The notes under the pieces were generated by a model, which saw nothing but the letters and a program-made list of their open reading frames with translations, was not told the DNA's origin and ran no database searches. 37,296 bases of DNA from Anaerolineae bacterium (lineage in GTDB: Bacteria; Chloroflexota; Anaerolineae; Promineifilales; Promineifilaceae). Below, piece by piece: positions 8,247-17,901 of this stretch (its first letter is position 1; each line of letters starts with the position of its first letter). The stretch spans positions 1 through 37,296 of the forward strand of contig JAICPS010000003.1 in the NCBI GenBank assembly GCA_025929715.1, written 5' to 3'. The translations under genes were made by a program, and so were the position numbers.

Positions 8247-9281
8247 ATGAACGAGAGAAAACTGTTATACCCTATTCTGCTTTTGCTCCTTGCGCTGGTA
8301 TTAGCCGCCTGTGGCGGCACGGCGCAGGAAATCCAAGAGACTGTGGAATCGGCCGTCACCGATGTCGCTCCCACCCTGGAAGCAGCGGCAACCGAAATTG
8401 GCCCCACGGTTGAGGCGGCCGCCACGGAAGTGGCGCCTACTGTTGAAGAAGCCGTGACGGAAGTTGCTGCCACTGTTGAAGCGGCGGCGACGGAACTTGC
8501 TCCTACCGTCGAGGCTGCGGCAACGGAGATCGTCGACGGTGAAGAAGATACGCCCGCACCTGAAACGAGTGAATTACCCGATCTCGGCGGGCGCGAAATC
8601 CGCATTGCGGTTGAGAACGCGTACAATCCGTTCAACTTCATCAACGAAGAAGGGGAAGCGGTCGGGTACGACTACGACCTTTTCGCCGAGATCTGCGAGC
8701 GGTTGAATTGCGAGCCGTTGTTCGTCGAGACGAGCTGGGACGCGATGGTGGCGATCATGGCCGGCGAAGGAAACTTTGACACCTTCGATATCGGCGCGGA
8801 TGGCATCACGATAACCGAGGAGCGGGCGCAGAACGTAGACTTCTCGGATCCCTACATTCAGCTGTCGCAGGTACTTCTCGTGCGTATTGACGAAGATCGC
8901 TTCGCGACGCCGGAAGAGTTTGCAGCGAACGAAGAGTGGCTTGTCGGCACACAGCCGGGGACGACTAACTACGACACGGCCGTGGAGTTGGTTGGTGAGG
9001 ACCGTGTTGTGGGCTACGATCAGTTTGGGCTGGCGGTGCAGGCGCTGATTAACGGCGACGTAGACGCCGTCGTGATGGACGACGTGGCCGGTCTGGGCTA
9101 CGTGGGCGCGAACCCGGACGACGTGAAGATCATCGACGAGCCGATGACCAGCGAAGAGCTAGGCTTCATCTTCCCGCAGGGCAGTGACCTGGTCGAGCCA
9201 GTTAACCAGGCGCTGGCGCAGATGGACGAGGACGGCACGCTGGATATGCTGTTCGATAAGTGGTTCCAAACTGAAGAATAA
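8247..9281 (+). CDS. Polar amino-acid ABC transporter solute-binding lipoprotein with tandem 11-residue repeats after the lipobox
   Basis: Lipobox [11 protein letters not shown]_bac_3 features ([47 protein letters not shown]). SD GGAAAGGAGAAGGAAA before ATG 8247. Confidence 0.9.
   Translation: MNERKLLYPILLLLLALVLAACGGTAQEIQETVESAVTDVAPTLEAAATEIGPTVEAAATEVAPTVEEAVTEVAATVEAAATELAPTVEAAATEIVDGEEDTPAPETSELPDLGGREIRIAVENAYNPFNFINEEGEAVGYDYDLFAEICERLNCEPLFVETSWDAMVAIMAGEGNFDTFDIGADGITITEERAQNVDFSDPYIQLSQVLLVRIDEDRFATPEEFAANEEWLVGTQPGTTNYDTAVELVGEDRVVGYDQFGLAVQALINGDVDAVVMDDVAGLGYVGANPDDVKIIDEPMTSEELGFIFPQGSDLVEPVNQALAQMDEDGTLDMLFDKWFQTEE
8334..8531 (+). repeat. In-frame 33-bp tandem repeat (five clear units, one degenerate) encoding [AG]PT[VL]EAAATE[IVL]
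   Basis: [11 protein letters not shown] / [11 protein letters not shown] / [11 protein letters not shown] / [11 protein letters not shown] / [11 protein letters not shown] / [11 protein letters not shown]. Confidence 0.9.
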
Positions 9282-9309
9282 CTGATTCTGGTTCCGCATA
9301 AAGTAACGT

Positions 9310-9343
9310 AAAGGGATCTGCCGCTCAAGCGGCAGATCCCTTT
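9310..9343 (+). promoter_or_regulatory. Strong intercistronic hairpin between solute-binding protein and permease genes
   Basis: AAAGGGATCTGCCGC-TCAA-GCGGCAGATCCCTTT: perfect 15-bp stem, 4-nt loop, no long U-tract. Confidence 0.8.
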
Positions 9344-9361
9344 AAATTTAGGAACTCAAGC

Positions 9362-10276
9362 ATGACAACACACGAAGCGAATATTCCGATTGCTCCCGGA
9401 CGGACACGTATTGCGCCCGGTTTCGTTGAGCGCATTTCCAACTGGCCGTGGTGGCTGCTTGTGGCCATTGGGCTGGCCGTGTACATTGCATACAACATCT
9501 TGACCGACCCGATCACCAATAGCGCGTTCTGGTTCATCAGCGGTCAGAGCCCTGAAGCCTTAGATGCAGGTCGCCTGGTACTGGAAGGTATCACGATGAC
9601 GCTTGGTGTGACGGCTGTGGCTTATAGTTTTTCAATCGTTATTGGTCTAATCATGGGTCTGGGGCGCGTGTCGGACAACGTCATAATCTATAACTCGTCT
9701 TCGTTTTATGTAGAAATCATTCGTGGGATTCCCATGCTGGTCTTGCTCATGAGTATCGCCTTCGTCGGCGTTCCTGTGGTTATTGACGCCGGCAATGCAT
9801 TGGGTAATTGGCTCCTGTCGCGAGGGGTTGGCTTTGGCGAATTGCTTACGGTTGTCACCACACGCGATATCAGCAATACATGGCGGGCCATTATCGCCCT
9901 GGCAATAGGCTACGGCGCCTTCTCGGCGGAGATCTTCCGCGCGGGCATTCAATCTATTGAAAAGGGACAGATGGAAGCTGCCCGGTCGCTGGGTATGAGC
10001 TATTTTCAGGCGATGCGCTACGTGATATTGCCGCAAGCTATCCGGCGCGTGCTGCCGGCGCTGGGTAATGACTTCATAGCGATGCTCAAGGATTCGGCCC
10101 TCGTTTCGGTCCTTGGGGTGCGCGACCTGACCCAGCTAAACAAACTCTATACCAGCAGCACCTTTAACTTCGTGCAGGGTTATATCGTGCTGGCCTTTCT
10201 TTATCTGATTATGACCATCTTGTTGGCCCGCCTCGTGCGCCTGCTGGAAAGGCGCATGTCGCGCAGCTACCGCTAG
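9362..10276 (+). CDS. Polar amino-acid ABC transporter permease (HisM/GlnP type)
   Basis: TLGVTAVAYSFSIVIGLIMGLGRVS...YVEIIRGIPMLVLL...GAFSAEIFRAGIQSIEKGQMEAARSLGMSYFQAMRYVILPQAIRRVLPALGNDFIAMLKDSALVSVLG: classic EAA loop and family signature. Confidence 0.95.
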   Translation: MTTHEANIPIAPGRTRIAPGFVERISNWPWWLLVAIGLAVYIAYNILTDPITNSAFWFISGQSPEALDAGRLVLEGITMTLGVTAVAYSFSIVIGLIMGLGRVSDNVIIYNSSSFYVEIIRGIPMLVLLMSIAFVGVPVVIDAGNALGNWLLSRGVGFGELLTVVTTRDISNTWRAIIALAIGYGAFSAEIFRAGIQSIEKGQMEAARSLGMSYFQAMRYVILPQAIRRVLPALGNDFIAMLKDSALVSVLGVRDLTQLNKLYTSSTFNFVQGYIVLAFLYLIMTILLARLVRLLERRMSRSYR

Positions 10277-10277
10277 T

Positions 10278-11489
10278 TCAGTGACTACCGCGGTGATGCG
10301 CAATTGTCTGTCGCTCATTCTCATAGTGAGCCACCTGCTGCTGATGATTCATTGCTTGCGCCAGGCGAATCGCTTCCTCTATATTCAGCGTGGCGGCCTG
10401 GTAGGCGCCGCGCCGGCGTAGCGTCAAGGCGCGCAAATAGTAGAGTTGGGCTGCATTGGCATTTACCCCAGGTCTGGCGGCGACCGCGAGCGCTTCGTCC
10501 AGATGGCGCAGCGCCTCGTCGGTCCGTTCCACTTGTAAGTAGTATTGGCCTAACAGGGCATGGGCAGCGACAACATTGGCGTCCTCTGGTAACCCCAAAT
10601 GTAGAGCCTGTTGCGCGTGGGATCGCACTGCGCGCGACATGTGGCTTTTACCCTCTGAATCAAGAAATGCCATGATCAGATGGCCCTGCCCCGAGCGGGG
10701 ATGAGCCTTTAGAAAATCGCGCAGGCGGCGGCGTGCCTCGTTTGCGGCGCCCTTGCGGCGCAGCGTGTCGATGATTTGCAACTGGACCTGCTCGTCCTGA
10801 GGATTAAGCGCCGCCTCTTCCTGCAGCGTCTGTAACTGCTCACGCTCGGCGTCGGACTGGAACGATGGCGCCTCATACCAGCCACGGCGGTCCGTCCACC
10901 AGAAAAGAGCAAGCGCCGCCACGTGCACGACCAGCGTTGCGCCGCTCAGCAGCGGCGTCGCGCCGAAGTTGTAGATCGTGCGCCAATCGCCGATAAAGGT
11001 GAAAAGCGTAAAGAGTGGATAATAGAGCAGGCCATAATAGAGGTGAAAACGCAGGATACGGAGGCCAAAATAGCGCCAGGCGCTGGACCGGCTACGTCGC
11101 AGTAACAGCCACAGAGCAAATCCGTAGAGGAGAGTCCCAAGAGTGCCGGCCAGGCTGATGAACCAGTTTTGCGCGAGCGAGTACGAGTCAGGGCTACTGA
11201 CGTATCCCCAGTAGAAACCGTAACCGGCGTCGTCAACCGAGCCGCCGAATGCCCAGATGGCGAGGGCATGTAAGAGTTCGTGAACGAACACGCCGGGCGG
11301 CACCGCCAGCAGGAACGACGCCCGTTCTGCCCACGCTTTTTTCCACGGCTGCAGCGGATTACTGCTGAAGGCTTTCCTGCGCTCCCATAGCGAGCGCGCC
11401 AGGCGCAGGCCACTGGCGAAATAGACCAGTGATAGTAACGTAAAGATCAGAAACAGGGGGTTGCCCTGCAGTGCGCGGAAGAAAGTCAT
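10278..11489 (-). CDS. Membrane HExxH (M50-like) putative metallopeptidase with C-terminal TPR-like repeats
   Basis: HELLHALAIWAFGG within a multi-TM N-terminal half; soluble C-terminal half with repeated Ala-rich helix pairs (AHALLGQYYLQVERTDEALRHLDEALAVA...YYLRALTLRRRGAYQAATLNIEEAIRLA). Confidence 0.7.
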   Translation of the reverse strand: MTFFRALQGNPLFLIFTLLSLVYFASGLRLARSLWERRKAFSSNPLQPWKKAWAERASFLLAVPPGVFVHELLHALAIWAFGGSVDDAGYGFYWGYVSSPDSYSLAQNWFISLAGTLGTLLYGFALWLLLRRSRSSAWRYFGLRILRFHLYYGLLYYPLFTLFTFIGDWRTIYNFGATPLLSGATLVVHVAALALFWWTDRRGWYEAPSFQSDAEREQLQTLQEEAALNPQDEQVQLQIIDTLRRKGAANEARRRLRDFLKAHPRSGQGHLIMAFLDSEGKSHMSRAVRSHAQQALHLGLPEDANVVAAHALLGQYYLQVERTDEALRHLDEALAVAARPGVNANAAQLYYLRALTLRRRGAYQAATLNIEEAIRLAQAMNHQQQVAHYENERQTIAHHRGSH

Positions 11490-11528
11490 CGTGTCTGCCC
11501 TCCGAGAAGTTAACAGTTTTTCGTTTCA

Positions 11529-11557
11529 CTGACAACCGAGTTTCCTTATGTTAAAAT
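11529..11557 (+). promoter_or_regulatory. Putative sigma70-type promoter (CTGACA-17-TAAAAT)
   Basis: CTGACA 11529..11534, TAAAAT 11552..11557, spacer 17; 28 nt before GTG 11586. Confidence 0.55.
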
Positions 11558-11585
11558 AGCCGCGGATGACAACAGGCAGGCTATT

Positions 11586-13337
11586 GTGTCAACGTCCAGG
11601 CTAGAGTTTTTCGACTCCCTACCCATTTTTACCTACCTGACACATCAGGAGCTACGCGCGCTGGCGAATATCAGCACGGAATACGAGGTTCCCGAGGGGG
11701 CGGTGCTTGCTTACCAGCGGGACGTGGCCGATTCCTTTTATCTGGTGCGCAGTGGGCGGCTATATGCGCGTGGCGTGGACGAACACGGCGTCGTGCGTGA
11801 AGCACAGGCATACGGCGAAGGCGAGACGTTCAAAGATGTCTGGCTGTTTACCCCACGCGCCCATCCGGCGACGATCCGCGCCACCGACCCGTCGCGCGTC
11901 GTCGTCATTCGAAGTAAGGATTTCATTGATTTTCTGGAACGTTACCCGGGGGCACTCGATCATCTGGCGCCGGAATACAACGAAGAGGGTGAAGTAGTCG
12001 CCGGGCTGTCTACGGAAGCGTGGGAAGAAGCGCAGAAAAGCATGATTGCACCGGTCCACCCGCGCTATCCGGTGGGCCACCTTCCTGCCGAAGAGCTTAT
12101 CGAGTTTGCGACCAGGCGCAGCCGATGGTTACTGGCCGTGAAAGTCGTGCCTCTGGTGCTGACCACTATCGTGTTTATGGCCGGATATACCTATCTTACG
12201 CTGAACGTAGCTTTGTTTTCAGGATGGCTGCTTGGTACCGTCGTTCCGGTATTGATCACTGCCGTCCTTGGCCTCGCCGTCGTGCTGCAATGGCTCGACT
12301 GGCGCAATGACTTTTTCGTGATTACGACACAGCATATCATCCACTACGAGTTTAACATTTCGCTGCGCCAATTTGGCACGGTGGTCAAGCGCACGCCGGT
12401 CGATCAGGTGCAGAGCGTGGAAGTCGAGAAGCCGAATTTGTTCGCCAATCTGCTGGACATTGGAACGGCGCGCATCACGACCGCGGCGCAATCGGGTGTC
12501 ATCTACTTTGATTACATTGACGATCCGGCAGTTGTTCGCGATACGCTGACGCGCTTGCAGCAGCGGGTGCGCGAGCTGGATGCCGGGCGCGAGCAGGCCA
12601 TGATGCGAGCGTCGCTGGAACAGCATTTTGAAGCAGACTCGCCGTTTTTGGAAGTCGAAGAGCCAGACGAGGGGGTTCTGGCCGCGCGGCCGCAAGAGTC
12701 GTTTATTAAGCGCACGCGCCGCCGCTTTGGTGGTCGCGTTGTGGACGGCAACACGGTGACCTATCGGAAGCATCTCTTTGTGCTACTGATCGGCGTCCGT
12801 TGGCCCGTTCTGGTCGGCTCCGTACTGTTTCTTCTTTTCGCCATTTTTCTGTACGCGGGCGTAACGACGCTGTTGTTCTGGTCTTTGCTCGTTCTTGCCG
12901 GATTAGTGGATTTGGGTTGGTTCGTGTGGCAGATTGAAGATTGGCGCAACGAAATGTACCAGGTGACGAACCGCTACGTCATAGATATTGATCGCCGGCC
13001 TTTTGGAACCGGCGAGAGCCGAAAACAGGCTGAGTTGAGCAACGTGCAGAATATCAATGCCGATCGCCCGGGTCTTTTGCCCACGGTCTTCAATTACGGT
13101 AACGTCTATATTGAGACTGCCGGTGTATCCGCGGACATCACTTTTGAGAACGTGTCGAATCCTAATCAGGTGCAGCGCGACATATTCGACCATCGCGAGC
13201 AGTTCCGGCGCCATCAGCGAACGCAAGATGGCTCCCAGCGCCGCAAAGAATATGCTGTGATGCTGGACGTATATAAGCAGGCCTTGGAACAAGGGCGCAT
13301 CCCGCGCCGCACGCCGCCGTCGGAGCTAGAGGCTTAG
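11586..13337 (+). CDS. Cyclic nucleotide-binding-like domain fused to duplicated TM + bacterial PH (bPH2/YdbT-like) modules
   Basis: N-terminal cupin/CNB (PIFTYLTHQELRALANISTEYEVPEGAVLAYQRDVADSFYLVRSGRLYARGV...), then two TM-pair/bPH2 units (RNDFFVITTQHIIHYEFNISL...PVDQVQSVEVEKPNLFANLLDIGTARI; RNEMYQVTNRYVIDIDRRPF...LSNVQNINADRPGLLPTVFNYGNVYIET). Confidence 0.75.
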   Translation: MSTSRLEFFDSLPIFTYLTHQELRALANISTEYEVPEGAVLAYQRDVADSFYLVRSGRLYARGVDEHGVVREAQAYGEGETFKDVWLFTPRAHPATIRATDPSRVVVIRSKDFIDFLERYPGALDHLAPEYNEEGEVVAGLSTEAWEEAQKSMIAPVHPRYPVGHLPAEELIEFATRRSRWLLAVKVVPLVLTTIVFMAGYTYLTLNVALFSGWLLGTVVPVLITAVLGLAVVLQWLDWRNDFFVITTQHIIHYEFNISLRQFGTVVKRTPVDQVQSVEVEKPNLFANLLDIGTARITTAAQSGVIYFDYIDDPAVVRDTLTRLQQRVRELDAGREQAMMRASLEQHFEADSPFLEVEEPDEGVLAARPQESFIKRTRRRFGGRVVDGNTVTYRKHLFVLLIGVRWPVLVGSVLFLLFAIFLYAGVTTLLFWSLLVLAGLVDLGWFVWQIEDWRNEMYQVTNRYVIDIDRRPFGTGESRKQAELSNVQNINADRPGLLPTVFNYGNVYIETAGVSADITFENVSNPNQVQRDIFDHREQFRRHQRTQDGSQRRKEYAVMLDVYKQALEQGRIPRRTPPSELEA

Positions 13338-13345
13338 TGCGCTTA

Positions 13346-13378
13346 AGGTGACCGGCACTTTCAAAGTGCCGGTCACCT
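13346..13378 (+). promoter_or_regulatory. Perfect intercistronic hairpin upstream of def
   Basis: AGGTGACCGGCACTT-TCA-AAGTGCCGGTCACCT, 15-bp stem, no U-tract. Confidence 0.75.
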
Positions 13379-13391
13379 ACCTAATGAAACA

Positions 13392-13952
13392 ATGACCGTA
13401 CTCCAAATAATTCAACCGAATAACCAGACGCTGCGCCAGAAGGCGAGGCCAGTAACCCGGTTTGACGACGATCTACAAACGCTGATTGATAATATGATCG
13501 AGACGATGCGCGACGTCAACGGCGTGGGCCTGGCGGCGCCACAGGTTGACGTGCCGCTACGTCTGGCAGTCATCGAAACGCTGCCGGACGAAGACGACGA
13601 GGGCAACGACATAGAGGGCAGTCGCGATCTATACGTCATTATTAATCCCGAAATTATCTGGCAGTCGCGCGATGTGGTGGACGGCATCGAAGGTTGTCTT
13701 TCCATTCCGGGATATATAGGCGAAGTAACCCGCTACCAGTCTGTCCGCGTTCGTGCTCTCGACCGGCATGGCAAGAAGATCCGGCTGCGCCTGCACGACT
13801 GGGACGCGCGCATCTTCCAGCATGAAATAGATCACCTTGATGGGGTACTTTACATTGACCGTCTCTCCGATCCTGACAAACTGTGGACCGAAGAAGAGTA
13901 CCGCGAGAAATTCGGGGCAGACGAAGAAACGACGGACGAGGTGATGACCTGA
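13392..13952 (+). CDS. def: Peptide deformylase
   Basis: Motifs GVGLAAPQ, EGCLSIPGY, QHEIDHLDG. Confidence 0.95.
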   Translation: MTVLQIIQPNNQTLRQKARPVTRFDDDLQTLIDNMIETMRDVNGVGLAAPQVDVPLRLAVIETLPDEDDEGNDIEGSRDLYVIINPEIIWQSRDVVDGIEGCLSIPGYIGEVTRYQSVRVRALDRHGKKIRLRLHDWDARIFQHEIDHLDGVLYIDRLSDPDKLWTEEEYREKFGADEETTDEVMT

Positions 13953-14245
13953 TGGAGCTGACGAGCGAGGAAGTGAAGAAAGTAGCAGACCTTGCCCGGC
14001 TGACCCTTTCTGAAGAAGAAGTCGAGCAGTATCGCGAGCAACTGTCGGCCGTACTGGATTACGTCGAGCAACTTAACGAGCTGGCGCTGGACGGCGTGAC
14101 GCCGACGACACATGCCGTGGGGCAGCAGAACGTACTGCGCGAGGACGAGGCGCGCCCCTCACTGGGGCTGGAGGATGTCCTGTACAATGCACCTGCCCAC
14201 ACCCGGCGCCAGTTTTTGATTCAAGCGGTGCTGGAAGACGAATAA
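13952..14245 (+). CDS. gatC: Asp-tRNA(Asn)/Glu-tRNA(Gln) amidotransferase subunit C
   Basis: MELTSEEVKKVADLARLTLSEEEVEQYREQLSAVLDYVEQLNELALDGVTPTTHAV; start overlaps def stop (TGATG). Confidence 0.95.
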   Translation: MELTSEEVKKVADLARLTLSEEEVEQYREQLSAVLDYVEQLNELALDGVTPTTHAVGQQNVLREDEARPSLGLEDVLYNAPAHTRRQFLIQAVLEDE

Positions 14246-14260
14246 TTGCGCGCTGACTAA

Positions 14261-15718
14261 ATGAATGTCACAGAGCTAACCCTGACAGAACTGCGTCGTC
14301 GGCTGCGGCAGGGGAGCGTCACCAGCGTTGCCGCCACAGAGGCCGTCCTACAACGGATAATAGACCTGGATAACGATCTGCGGGCCTACTTGACGGTCAG
14401 TGATGCGCTGGCGCTGGAGATGGCGCGGGATGCCGACGAACGGCGCGCGCTTGGAGAAGACGGTCCGCTGCTGGGGGTGCCTATCGCCGTCAAAGACATC
14501 ATCTGTACGCAAGGTGTTGAAACGACCGCCGGCAGCCGCATATTGGAGGGTTTTATTCCCCCTTACGATGCCACCGTGGTGGCCCGTCTCCGCGCCGCAG
14601 GCGCCGTGATCGTGGGCAAAACCAATACAGACGAATTTGCCATGGGTTCGTCCACCGAAAATTCGGGATATGTGACGACGCGTAATCCCTGGGACCATGA
14701 ACACGTTCCCGGCGGTAGCAGTGGTGGCAGCGCGGCAGCGGTAGCTGCCGGATTGGCTTTCGGTGCACTCGGTACGGACACCGGCGGCAGTGTGCGCCAG
14801 CCGGCCTCGTTCTGTGGCGTCGTCGGTATGCGCCCAACATATGGCCGCGTTTCGCGGTGGGGCGTCATTGCGTACGCTTCCTCTCTGGACCAGGTAGGTC
14901 CGTTCGGCCGTACCGTTGCCGATTGCGCCGCCATACTTCAGGTCATCGCCGGCCACGATGCGCTTGATAGTACGTCAATCGATGCGCCGGTTCCAGACTA
15001 TGAAGCTGCGCTCACCGGCGACATAAGCGGGCTGCGCATTGGCGTTCCCCAAGAATATTTCGCCGAAGGCCTCGACCCGCAGGTGGACGCTGCCGTAGGG
15101 CGCGCGATAGAGCAATTGGAGGCTATGGGCGCGCAAACGGTAGTAATCAGTCTGCCTCACACTCGTTATGCGCTGCCGGCCTACTATTTGATCGCGCCGG
15201 CCGAAGCCAGCGCAAATCTGGCGCGGTACGACGGCGTCCGCTATGGTCCCAGATGCGAGGGGTCCAACGTCGTCGATACGGTCAAACAGACGCGGGCGCT
15301 TTTTGGTGCGGAGACGAAGCGCCGGATTATGCTCGGAACGTACGCCCTGAGCGCAGGATACTATGAGGCCTACTATGGACAAGCCCTCAAGGCGCGCACG
15401 CTGATCCAGAATGATTTTCTACAGGCCTTTGAATCCGTGGACGTGATCGCTGCGCCCACCTGCCCCACGACGGCGTTCCGGATCGGCGAGCGGACAGCCG
15501 ATCCACTTAGCATGTATCTCGCCGACGTGCTCACTGTCCCTGTTAATCTGAGCGCGGGCTGTGGTCTCTCATTGCCCTGTGGCTTTGACGACGCGGGTCT
15601 GCCGATTGGCATGCAGCTTATCGGCAACACGCTGCAAGAGGCCACCGTTCTAAACGTCGCCTATGCTTATGAGCGGGCGACCGGGTGGAACCGAAAGAGG
15701 CCGGTGGAGACGAGATGA
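14261..15718 (+). CDS. gatA: Asp-tRNA(Asn)/Glu-tRNA(Gln) amidotransferase subunit A
   Basis: Amidase signature GVPIAVKDIICTQG...GGSSGGSAAAVAAGLAFGALGTDTGGSVRQPASFCGVVGMRPTYGRVSRWG. Confidence 0.97.
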   Translation: MNVTELTLTELRRRLRQGSVTSVAATEAVLQRIIDLDNDLRAYLTVSDALALEMARDADERRALGEDGPLLGVPIAVKDIICTQGVETTAGSRILEGFIPPYDATVVARLRAAGAVIVGKTNTDEFAMGSSTENSGYVTTRNPWDHEHVPGGSSGGSAAAVAAGLAFGALGTDTGGSVRQPASFCGVVGMRPTYGRVSRWGVIAYASSLDQVGPFGRTVADCAAILQVIAGHDALDSTSIDAPVPDYEAALTGDISGLRIGVPQEYFAEGLDPQVDAAVGRAIEQLEAMGAQTVVISLPHTRYALPAYYLIAPAEASANLARYDGVRYGPRCEGSNVVDTVKQTRALFGAETKRRIMLGTYALSAGYYEAYYGQALKARTLIQNDFLQAFESVDVIAAPTCPTTAFRIGERTADPLSMYLADVLTVPVNLSAGCGLSLPCGFDDAGLPIGMQLIGNTLQEATVLNVAYAYERATGWNRKRPVETR

Positions 15719-16728
15719 AGACAATCATTCTCCTGGGCGGCTATGGCACGCGCATGCGACCCCATACCTGGAGCCGGCCCAAGCCTTTGCTCAAGCTGGC
15801 GGGCAACACGGTCCTTGGCCACATTCTGGAGCACATGAGTGAAGTGACCAACGACCAGGTAATCTTTGTCGTCGGGTACAAAGGCGATCAGATAGAGGAG
15901 TGGGTGCGTGCGCACTATCCGCAGATGGACAGCCACTTCGTCCTGCAGCAAGAGCCCCTCGGCCAGGCGCATGCCGTCTGGCTTTGTCGCGATTACCTGC
16001 AAGACGACGACGAGCTGGTCCTGGCGTTCGGCGATGCCATTATCGACGCCGAGTTTGACGTCTTGCGCCGTGTTATAACCAGCCAAGCCGTGGATTCGGT
16101 CTTCATGATCGTGGAGATTGAAGATCCACGAGGGCACGGCGTCGTGGTGCTTGACGAGCTGGGTTACGTGCAACGCTTTATCGAGAAACCTCAAAGCACA
16201 GAGCACAAGCTGCTGGTGACAGGTCTGAACTGGTTCCGGCACAGTGCGGAACTTGCTACTGCGGTGGATATGGTAATTCGAGAAAAACGGCAGACGCTCG
16301 GCGAGTATTTTATGGCGGACGCTTACAAAGTGATGCTGGAAAAAGGGGCACGCATTCTGACCCTGCCTGTGCTGCGCTGGGTTGACACGGGCCAGCCCCA
16401 AAATATGTTGACGGCGAATGCACGATTGCTGGCGGTAGGCTACAGCACACCCGAAGCCATCGAACGCAGCTACGCCGAGGATTTCACCGTATTGCCCCCG
16501 GTGTATCTCCATCCATCAGCGCGCGTCGAGGGTTCGGTCATTGGACCATATGTCACGGTAGAAGCTGGCGCGACGATTAGAGGGTCAATCATTCGTAACA
16601 GCATCGTGGATCGCGAAGCCGTCGTCGTAAACTGCGTGCTGGATGGCGCATTGATTGGCGAATCATGCCAGATAAGGGGTCGAAGCAGGGCGCTCTTTGT
16701 TGGAGACGATTCTGTAGTGAAGGATTAG
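15715..16728 (+). CDS. NDP-sugar nucleotidyltransferase (NTP transferase + left-handed beta-helix)
   Basis: MKTIILLGGYGTRMRPHTWSRPKPLLKLAGNTVLGHILEHM; C-terminal hexapeptide-type repeats (VEGSVIGPYVTVEAGATIRGSIIRNSIV). ATG overlaps gatA stop (ATGA). Confidence 0.88.
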   Translation: MKTIILLGGYGTRMRPHTWSRPKPLLKLAGNTVLGHILEHMSEVTNDQVIFVVGYKGDQIEEWVRAHYPQMDSHFVLQQEPLGQAHAVWLCRDYLQDDDELVLAFGDAIIDAEFDVLRRVITSQAVDSVFMIVEIEDPRGHGVVVLDELGYVQRFIEKPQSTEHKLLVTGLNWFRHSAELATAVDMVIREKRQTLGEYFMADAYKVMLEKGARILTLPVLRWVDTGQPQNMLTANARLLAVGYSTPEAIERSYAEDFTVLPPVYLHPSARVEGSVIGPYVTVEAGATIRGSIIRNSIVDREAVVVNCVLDGALIGESCQIRGRSRALFVGDDSVVKD

Positions 16729-16731
16729 GCC

Positions 16732-17892
<1,161 letters not shown>

Positions 17893-17901
17893 TCTCAATT
17901 C

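Noticed and set aside
8334-8531. CRISPR-like array
   Set aside because: Repeats are contiguous, in-frame and have no unique spacers; a coding minisatellite. No other spaced repeats suggest CRISPR in the window.
8192-8644. Minus-strand ORF rich in [12 protein letters not shown] repeats
   Set aside because: It is the reverse complement of the 33-bp repeat in the solute-binding lipoprotein gene; not an independent repeat protein.
14348-14956. 202-aa minus-strand ORF antisense to gatA
   Set aside because: Shadow ORF of a strongly conserved gene; low-complexity, no family features.
15667-16512. 281-aa minus-strand ORF antisense to the nucleotidyltransferase
   Set aside because: The plus-strand gene is unmistakable; the antisense product has no recognisable domain and is typical of long spurious ORFs in GC-rich DNA.
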